Positions 56,436 to 64,000 of a DNA stretch of 64,000 bases are shown here, in pieces (positions within the stretch are counted from its first letter, which is position 1; each line of letters begins with the position of its first letter). Source of the stretch: Diphasiastrum complanatum (Eukaryota; Streptophyta; Lycopodiopsida; Lycopodiales; Lycopodiaceae). The position numbers and the translations under genes were made by a program. Location: positions 38,199,623 through 38,263,622 of the forward strand of contig CM055096.1 of NCBI GenBank assembly GCA_029204225.1, written 5' to 3'. Under the pieces are notes generated by a model that was not told where the DNA came from, ran no database searches, and saw only the letters and a program-made list of their open reading frames with translations.

Positions 56436-59400
56436 TTTTTGATATATCAGATATTCAGCCCAGGTATAGGACATAAATGAAATTGTTTTAGACTTTTTTC
56501 TACAATAATTAGTTTTTAAACATTTACTAATGTCATTACGTCTTCTTGGTACCTGAGCTGAAATAGATTTTCAGGGAACTGAATCTGATACGTGGATTAT
56601 ATTGGATCTGTTAGTTGACAGAAGCTTGTCCCTAGATTTGATACATCAGTAGGTGTTTGAAGCTTATCGTTAACCAGAAAGGATCAGGATGTAATATTTA
56701 ACCATGTTAATTCTACTGTTTCTATCACAAGATCAGATGTGGATTCGTAGTATCCATCTGATAGGCATGCCAGTCATCCAAATAAATGGATTCTCCAGTG
56801 TTTTGGAAATAAGAGATAATATCCTATAGTGATTATAGAACAACAGATGATCAGTGGATCACTAGGATATCAGATAAGACGGTTAAGGGTTTTCTGAAAA
56901 AAAAAGCTGATGGCATGGGACATCAGTAATTTTGGAAGTGGAATTCTAGGGTTGTAAAGACTTGATGATCAATGGTGTGTTTTAGTACCTAGTCACGAAA
57001 GAAAACCATTCAATAAAATGTGGGGTATTTTGAAAATTTTTGAGGTTTAATCTAGATCCCAATGTGGTATCTCATTATTTACAAAATCAGAGGCCCTCAA
57101 ATCTATATCTCACTTTCTTAATTAATCCTTTACTTCTTAGTAATTTCTCGAATATAGATATCAGACTGATTTATATGATTCTTTCCAGCATGAAATTATT
57201 CTTTTGAAAGATTGTTATGTCATATAAATTACTATTTGTGTTAATAGACTTGGAATTCAAATAAATTCTAAGGTTAAAATGTTTCAAGAAATAGTAACTT
57301 CTATCACTCAGATTGAAAATATTTGAAGGAGAAGTCCTGTTTGTAATAGGGTGAATCCTTTAATGGAAACACTTATTACTAACTTTTCTTGGATTTAGAT
57401 ATTTTCATATATCATCTTTCTAGTTAACTTTTACTGAAATTGATTAATTTCTTTAAAGGAGGAGTGAAGTGGTAGGATAAATTTCTATTTGGGTATGGTT
57501 TGCGTAGTTTTCGGAAAAGAACCAGCTGTGGTATAGAAATGAGATTTGATCTGAAAGGAATTTCGAATAGATTCAGAGTAAGATGTCTAATTGGAACTTT
57601 TCCAATAAGAGGAATTCTCTAGGACTTGTGTGGACAATCTGGAACTAGAACATGTTTGGAATTTGAATCATTATCTATAAGTAGTACAGTAAAAGGTCAA
57701 AGGTTACTAATTCCATTTTGATTGGAATAGAAGTAAGTTTGATCATAAATTAAGTCTGGGAGTTCTATATTCGGTCAATCTAATATTAGTTTAAGTACTG
57801 GGATCAGAGAGAGGTTGATTGAGTGGAAGAAATTATGTAATTATAGGTAAGTTGGATTGGAAAACTGTTGAGATTGAATTCGGCTCAAAGATTTCCCGGA
57901 TATGTTATTTACTCATGAGAAATAGAAAATATTTTGTAGCTAAGTTACAAGATCGTAGTGAGATATGTGAGTTTATGTACTGGGTCATAGTGAGATTATT
58001 CTCATATGTGCACGATTAATCTTGTGTGAATCTACTGTGTAATCCTAGTTACTAAGGTTATCTGGTGCTTTTAACCTAGTCGGTGAACATGAATATATGA
58101 TCAAGTATTGTTTGGACAGATACTTGCAGAGTTAACAAATCTTTGTATGGAAGACTTATGGATTAATTTATTTATGATTTGGGTAAGGATCTAAATGTGG
58201 TATCATACTAGTATAATTGAATTCTTCACCTAGACATTTGAGATTTCTGAATCATTGGCAATTAACTTGAGTAGTTGATTACTCTAGGATGAAGTTAATT
58301 GGTAAAGCGATCAGTGTGATGTGGATTCACCGAAAACTGATGGTTTTTTAATTATATTGCTTGTAAGACGCATGATTAGTAAATCATTTGGGTTCATCAG
58401 TTAAAATTGTGTGCATTGGATATACAGTATTCTTGGGATAGAGTATTCCTTAGTTAAGGAAGGGACTCAACTCATTAGTGATTGTATCCTAGAGAGCTCA
58501 ATTAGATAACCAAGAATAATAATTGAATTGATATTCAACAGGATTTTGGGTATCTAGATGTGATTCTGGATTGTAATCTAAAGTTTTTGTAGTTGAAGAT
58601 GATTGTCATTTTGGTATGTGTTCAGTCTTTAATTACCAGTTGTTTATAGAACTTGAATCTTGCACTTTAGTTAAAGAATCATGTTTTGAAAGTATTCCTA
58701 AATCCAGTATTTTCTTAATGGAAAGATTTTTGGAATGACTCTTACTTTTCTTGAGTTATGTTAGACATATACTCCAGTATCCTGTAAATGATTAAGTATG
58801 ATTTGGATTTCAGAAAATTATGATTGACGAATCATATGAATTTAAATATTTATGGTTGATAAATCATAAATAGATACTTGATTATTGTCAGAGGATTATA
58901 AGGAATTGTAATGATTCTTAAGTGTGATGATTAATTCTTGATCTATTATTTGAGTAAGAATTCAGATCAATGTTTTGAATCTCTCTACTCCAGTATTTTA
59001 TTTGAGAACCTATGGATCTCACAGACATTCTCACAAGATAAGTACTTGTGGAGAATTTAATTTATCTAGCGGATGTTATTCTGCTACAGCTTATAGTCTG
59101 CAGATGCTTGAGTACAATATTTCTTCATTGATTGAATCTCCAGTTATCTTAGAAGGTAGACAAGTCTATTAAGATGAATGAATATTATTTTCTTGCATTT
59201 GGTGCTAGAAACAGGAGCATTTAACTCAAAAGAGTATCTGGGGTACTCAGATTTGAGTTTAATCATTCTATATCTTAATGATTCTCCTAGAGATTCTAGC
59301 TAAATGAGTTATAATATCTTAGAATCTAGATTCTAAGGATATTTGTACTTGAAAGCTTATGAATTATCTGTCAAAGTTGTGGATAATTTCAGACTGTAAT

Positions 59401-59620
59401 TATAATTATTTTATTATTTCTTTAACTTTAGTCTCCTAAGTTAGGTTATTTCACCCAGTGTTTTACATAAAGGTGATGTTATTAACTTGTGTTGAGTGTA
59501 ACCCTGTTGAGAAAATATATCTCTTACTGTACTTTTCAAACTAGAGTTTGTACTCCATAGTAGAGATTAATGATTGGAAATAGGTTTATCTCTGACAAAG
59601 GTTTTCAAAGCTTGACTAGA
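56436..59620. other. 3.2 kb AT-rich stretch without recognisable genes
   Basis: No frame longer than about 66 residues and no motif on either strand. The base pattern is uniform, rich in GAT and TAG words. Boundaries coincide with the end of the R2 integrase and the start of the minus-strand protease remnant, so it is probably a very old or unrecognised insertion. Confidence 0.4.
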
Positions 59621-61071
59621 ATCAGAATAACAATGTGCCAATCTATATAATTATCCATGCCCCTTGCCGAGCGCAAGGATCTTATTACTGCTATCGATAA
59701 TTCTGCATTGATCAGACTCAAACTCCTCCTTATAATCTAAATCTGTAATTCTACTTACTGATAACATATTTGTAGAGAGTTTAGGAACATACAAGACTTT
59801 TGATAGTAGTTTGAATTGATCATGCTAGAACCTCAATCTTACAATACTTTCACCTTTGATAGTGTGAGTGCTATCATCACCAAGATGAACATACTTCTTT
59901 TACAATGCTATAAGACGTATAGAAATGGAAAATCTCACAATGATTGGTCATGTGTTGAGTAGCTCCAGAATCCAGAAACCACGAATCGTTAATCGAATTC
60001 GCAGTTTTTCTTTGACCATAAAAGTGCCTTCGTCCATTTCAACTTCAAGAGATGTTGTATTTGTATTTGATTGTTGATCAGGTTGCTTGATTGCATTCTT
60101 TACTTTGGAAATTTGGCAATCCTAGATCTCATGGTTATTGCGCTTGCAATACCTGCAAAACATCTTCTTCTTTGACGAATGTGGATTTGATGATTGTTCT
60201 TGACTTTGAGTCTGTTTCTGATTCGATGTAGACTGCTTGGAGCTTTTCTGCTTCTGTCGTTTCGAGCCCTTGTTGACATACAGATCATGAGATGAAGAGG
60301 TAGACGAAGTGTCTTGACTTTTTCGATTATCTTCTTGCAACAACATAGTGATAACTCTGGTAAGAATTAAATCTGAGTGTGTTGTGATGATCATTACCTA
60401 GTTCTCATATGTAGAGGGCAGGCTTGAAAACAATGTCATAATTGTGTCTTGATCGTCTATGATTGATCCGACAACGGCCATCTGTTGCAAGAAATTCTTA
60501 AATTGGTTAATATGATTTTGAAGAGAATCATTATTTGACATCTTGAGTGTGAAGGATTTCCTTCAAAGATGTAACTTAGTAGTTATGTCTCTCACATCAT
60601 ATAGTGATCTCAGGATGTCCCAAACTTCTTTTGAAGTTCTGGCTTCAGCTACGTGGCCAATCTGAGTATCTGATATATTGAGGATAATATGCACAAAAGC
60701 TTTGCAATCCTTTGACTTCCATTTCAAGTCGACTGTGTCGTTTTCAGGCTTCACTTCAATACCTGTAACAACATCCCACAACTCGTAGGCAATTAGCAAG
60801 GTCTTCATCCTAAAATTTCATAAATGATAATTGGATCCATTTAGCTTGTTTGCGATAAGATCAGCTTTACTTTGAGAATTCATCTGGAACTTTAGACTGT
60901 CGATGATTCGATTGTTGTTAAGAGAAAGATACAATGCTGTGGAAATCAATTCTCTGATACCGAAACAAATTGATTCGAACTGAAGAATAATTTCATATCA
61001 CGAAAGATACCAAGCGTAAGAGCTTATGCTCTAATAGTATTAGGCCTTGAAGAATCAATGATCTAATACCA
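59620..61071 (-). mobile_element. Copia family A element, copy B: gag and protease
   Basis: On the minus strand: primer binding site TGGTATTAGAT (complement 61061-61071); gag with N-terminus near 60890 (MNSQSKADLIANKL, a stop at the conserved Trp, then frame 60563-60808); a basic Ser/Gln-rich linker; the zinc knuckle CRYCKRNNHEI with a stop inside (about 60135); protease DSGATQHM near 59965; and LYVPKLSTNMLSV near 59780. It is truncated near 59620. No integrase or polymerase remains. Confidence 0.82.
60563..60890 (-). pseudogene. Copia gag, copy B
   Basis: LWDVVTGIEVKPENDTV and EVWDILRSLYDVRD are the family motifs. NGSNYHL is followed by TGA where copy A has TGG (Trp). Confidence 0.82.
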
Positions 61072-61812
61072 TGTTGGAAAGAGGTGTGTGACAAATAGGT
61101 CGAACTCGAAAAGAAAAGAATTCAAATGACAAGAAAGAAAACTTATCATGCGCAGCAGAATAAACTATCTTCCTCTTTCTTTATGCATAACTACGCGAAC
61201 AAAACAATAGTGATAGAAAACATGTTCGATCTTATAGTAACTAACTTTGAAATCACTAGTACTAAAGTGATTATGTAGCCAAACATTAAGCATTGAAACA
61301 TCAGACAAATAATTTGTCGCAAAACATTAGACAAACAATTAGTTGCAAAACATCAGACAAATAATTAGGTGCGAAGAACTACAGAAACGCATACATTCTG
61401 AGACGAGGCTGAACGCAATAGAAGATAGTATTGATTTAGTTTGAAAGCAAAATAGATGTAAATGAGTACAACAAGTTGCGGATCGGAGCCACGTACTCTA
61501 AGCTATCTCTGAGCGGCTAAAATGTAATTCTGAATTAAGCATAACTACTGATAAGTAGTAAGTGCAATAGCAATCTCTAATCAACCCAGAAGAACTGAGC
61601 TAGAATACTCAAGAGTGTACAAGCTCGTAGGCTTGAGAGAGAGAGAGAGAGAGCTAACTATTCAATACTTGATCCTCTTCTTAATCATAAGATGTTGAAA
61701 TATGAATAGCTTTATATACTAAGCAATTAGGTCGTCAAAAGCGTCATCCAGTTGGCTGTGATGTGCTGGCATCCATCCAGTTAGGACTTCTCAGAAACTA
61801 CTTGTTGATGGA
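61072..61812 (-). repeat. 5' LTR of copy B
   Basis: Begins TGTTGGAAAG next to the primer binding site. The minus strand has TATATAAAG (complement near 61707-61715) and a short GA tract at 61635-61653. The right limit is approximate, set by the start of copy C coding sequence. Confidence 0.6.
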
Positions 61813-63003
61813 TTAATGCAAGTCGGTGGCTTTGGTCATAAAAAACAGTCTATTTGCAAAAATGAACGTAAACTTTTTCTTGAGTCGTTTCGAGTAGTTA
61901 TGCAGACTGTGTAAAAACATGAAGAAAACTACAAGTCTGGATAAAAGTTGGATGAAGATTAAAATGTCAATTAGTCGGTAATCCAATACTATTGTCGCCA
62001 AGGTGAATATATTTCTTGGTACTGTAAGACGTATAGGACTCAAAACAACCGATATGGCCGAACATGTGCTGAGTGGCTCCGAAAGCGAGAAACAAGAGCT
62101 GTCATCCAATGCTTTCTGATGATTTGTCATGAATGCATCATGATCCACTTTTTGACCGAGGTGAGATGCCTCTGGAGCTGCATTTGCCTATTGATTCGAT
62201 TGCCATCTGTTGTTGTTCTTGGCCTTTAGTATTTGACAATCATGAATCTCATGGTTAGTTCGTTTGCAGTATCTGCAAAACAACTTCTTCTTTTTCGGAG
62301 GATTCGACTACTCTTGATATTGGGTCGACTTCTGATTCAACTTCTATTTCGGGACTTTCTTCTTCTTCTTACTTGAGCTCTTGTTTGTGTATAGGTCATG
62401 AGAGTCGACATAATTCGAGGAACTGAAGGACTCGCTCTTCCGATTTTCTTCCTACATCAACATTGCAATGACTCTCGACAGAGTCAGATCTGGGTGTGTC
62501 ATGATGACCATCACCCAGCTTTCTTATGAGCTTGGGAGGCTTGAAAGCAGCGTCATTACTATGTCTTGATCGTCGATGATAGATCAAGACAACGGTCATT
62601 TGTTGCAGTAGCTTCTTAAACTAGTTGATGTGATTGTATAATGGATCACCATTGGCCATCTTGGGGAGAAAAAAAAAATTCTGAGATGTGGCTTGGAAGC
62701 TACATCCCACACATCATGTAGTGTGCTCAAGCTATCCCAGACTTCTTTCGAGGTCTGAGCTTCAAACACATGGCTGATTTCTGTATTTGAGATGTTGAGA
62801 ATGATCAACGCGAATGTCTTGCCATCCTTCAGCTTCCATCGGGATATTGTCGCATCGTCTGCTTCGGGTCTTGCGTCGATACCCGTGACAACGTCATACG
62901 ATTCCTTAACCATTAGCATAGTTTTCATCTTAAATTTTCACATGTGATAATTGGATCCATCGAGCTTGTCCACAACGCGACCAACCTTGCTTTGGGAATC
63001 CAT
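61813..63003 (-). pseudogene. Copia family A element, copy C: gag to protease
   Basis: The gag start MDSQSKVGRVVDKLDG lies at 63001-63003 downward. A TGA replaces the Trp of the HMWKF motif, and then comes frame 62596-62928 (VVTGIDARPE, EVWDSLSTLHDVWD). The zinc knuckle CRYCKRTNHEIHDC, intact, is near 62250-62290. The protease region GATQHMFGHIGCFE is near 62040-62080. The frames are broken. Copy B's LTR truncates it at 61812. Confidence 0.8.
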
Positions 63004-63074
63004 GTGGAAGTTAGTCTAAGTGATAGTAGTGATCACTATCAATGACTTAAAAAAGAAAATTAGTATTATTTAAC

Positions 63075-63343
63075 TTAGAATTTGCTTTGCACAGGAAAAC
63101 AGATCATGCTACACAGTAACACAAACAGAAAACACTGTCCACAACAAGCTCACATAGCAACTGTATTCTCAAAATGAAATTACACTATACATATAGTTGT
63201 TCACTTAGGCAACCCATGCATGACCCAGGTTGCCGTTGGCGGGACACGTGTCCCGTCTACTTGCCTCGTGGTGAGGCCAACTGATCCTTATCCACTGATA
63301 GGACCCACAGTTCTGTAACACAGTGATTCTACTTTAATTCTAA
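63075..63343 (-). repeat. 3' LTR, copia family R2
   Basis: 269 bp, inverted partner of 54000-54269, preceded on the minus strand by the polypurine tract AAGGGAGAGAG. It is inserted just upstream of the copy C gag. The matching 5' LTR lies beyond the window. Confidence 0.83.
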
Positions 63344-63359
63344 CTCTCTCCCTTAAAGT

Positions 63360-63979
63360 AGATTCTACTTTTTATACAGTCATATGCATAGCTTTAAAGT
63401 CAACAAACTTTAAGTACAGAAAGCTTTGATCTAAACTTATCAAACTTTTCTCCAGTAAGTGGCTTAGTGAAAATATCAGCTAGTTGTTCTTCTGTGCGAC
63501 AATGAACAACATGAATTTCACGACTCCGCAGCCTCTCACGTATAAAGTGATACTGAATCTCAATGTGTTTAGTTCTCGCATGGAACACTGATTCTTTGCT
63601 AGCTGAATGCCGCTCTGACTGTCGCTATGTAAAGTCGTGGGATTTTTCTGCTTCATGCCAATTCTTCCAAGATTTGTCTCAACCATATAGCTTCCTGTGC
63701 TGCACTACACATTGCCTTATACTCTGCTTCTGTGGTGGAAAGAGCAATTGCACTTTGCTTCTTACTGGACCAAGAAAAAGCAACTACCACAAAACTGGAA
63801 TACATACCCTGTGGTGGATCTACGATCATCATAGTCACCTCCCCAATCCGCATCCACATAGCTACACAACTCAGTAAACCGTCATGCTTCCTGTAAATCA
63901 AGCCATACTCTGAAGTGCCTTTCACATAACGCAACATGCGTTTAGCTGCCTTCCAATGCATTTCTGTAAGTGCTACCAT
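63360..63979 (-). pseudogene. Copia RNase H end of an R2 element
   Basis: Frame 63653-63979 has RMLRYVKGTSEYGL and then SKKQSAIALSTTEAEYKA and AIWLRQILEEL. Frame 63480-63686 has SDSQSGIQLAKN, and frame 63400-63588 has RTKHIEIQYHFIRE and LADIFTKPL. Two frameshifts separate these, so the copy is dead. The rest of the element is outside the window. Confidence 0.88.
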
Positions 63980-64000
63980 AAACTGACTTACAATGCCAAC

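Overview
This window looks like nuclear DNA of a land plant. The species cannot be read from the sequence. The evidence is the dense nesting of Ty1/copia and Ty3/gypsy LTR retrotransposons with plant-type primer binding sites (TGGTATCAGAGC variants), a CACTA-type transposon end, long GA microsatellites, and one compact gene that resembles the small plant mitochondrial ATP synthase subunit ATP17 (f-type). No rRNA, tRNA, CRISPR array or bacterial-type operon was seen. Most coding potential is broken retrotransposon polyprotein.

Layout. 1-2342: minus-strand gypsy pol remnant, then an LTR carrying a CACTA end. 2343-8640: an old copia element interrupted by a second copia element (3114-7578) with a perfect 5-bp target duplication (GGACG). 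8751-16390: decayed copia-like elements on both strands, with a 174-bp GA tract. 16390-22205: gypsy integrase remnant followed by a decayed, unrecognised coding region that is itself interrupted by an LTR. 22210-25594: LTR-like and low-complexity DNA. 25595-25855: the ATP17-like gene. 25856-31260: repeats, a 489-bp LTR copy, a gag-like remnant and unrecognised reading-frame remnants.

31261-43368 is a four-event nest. A minus-strand chromovirus is split by a copia element (33200-42070, duplication TGAGT). That element is split by a second chromovirus (35959-41003, duplication ATAGT). A solo LTR (42900-43368, duplication AACTT) sits just beyond the truncated 5' side of the first chromovirus. 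The copia element has an inverted copy of its own LTR end at its 5' terminus, the expected product of fold-back priming during reverse transcription.

44215-50772 holds microsatellites, a 120-bp tandem duplication and a satellite-like array with a 150-152-bp period. 51315-53736 is the most unusual part. A divergent histone H3-fold protein, with features between canonical H3 and CENH3, is followed by an unrecognised ORF and faces a divergent 266-residue ORF across a promoter with four CACGTG cores. 53848 to the end is again copia remnants, on both strands, around a 3.2-kb AT-rich stretch with no recognisable gene.

The retroelement genes (gag, protease, integrase, reverse transcriptase, RNase H) would act together within each element, but every copy here is broken. 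Several copia copies lack reverse transcriptase altogether. The two host-gene-like loci, ATP17-like and H3-like, are the only complete ORFs with plausible cellular functions. All similarity statements are by eye.
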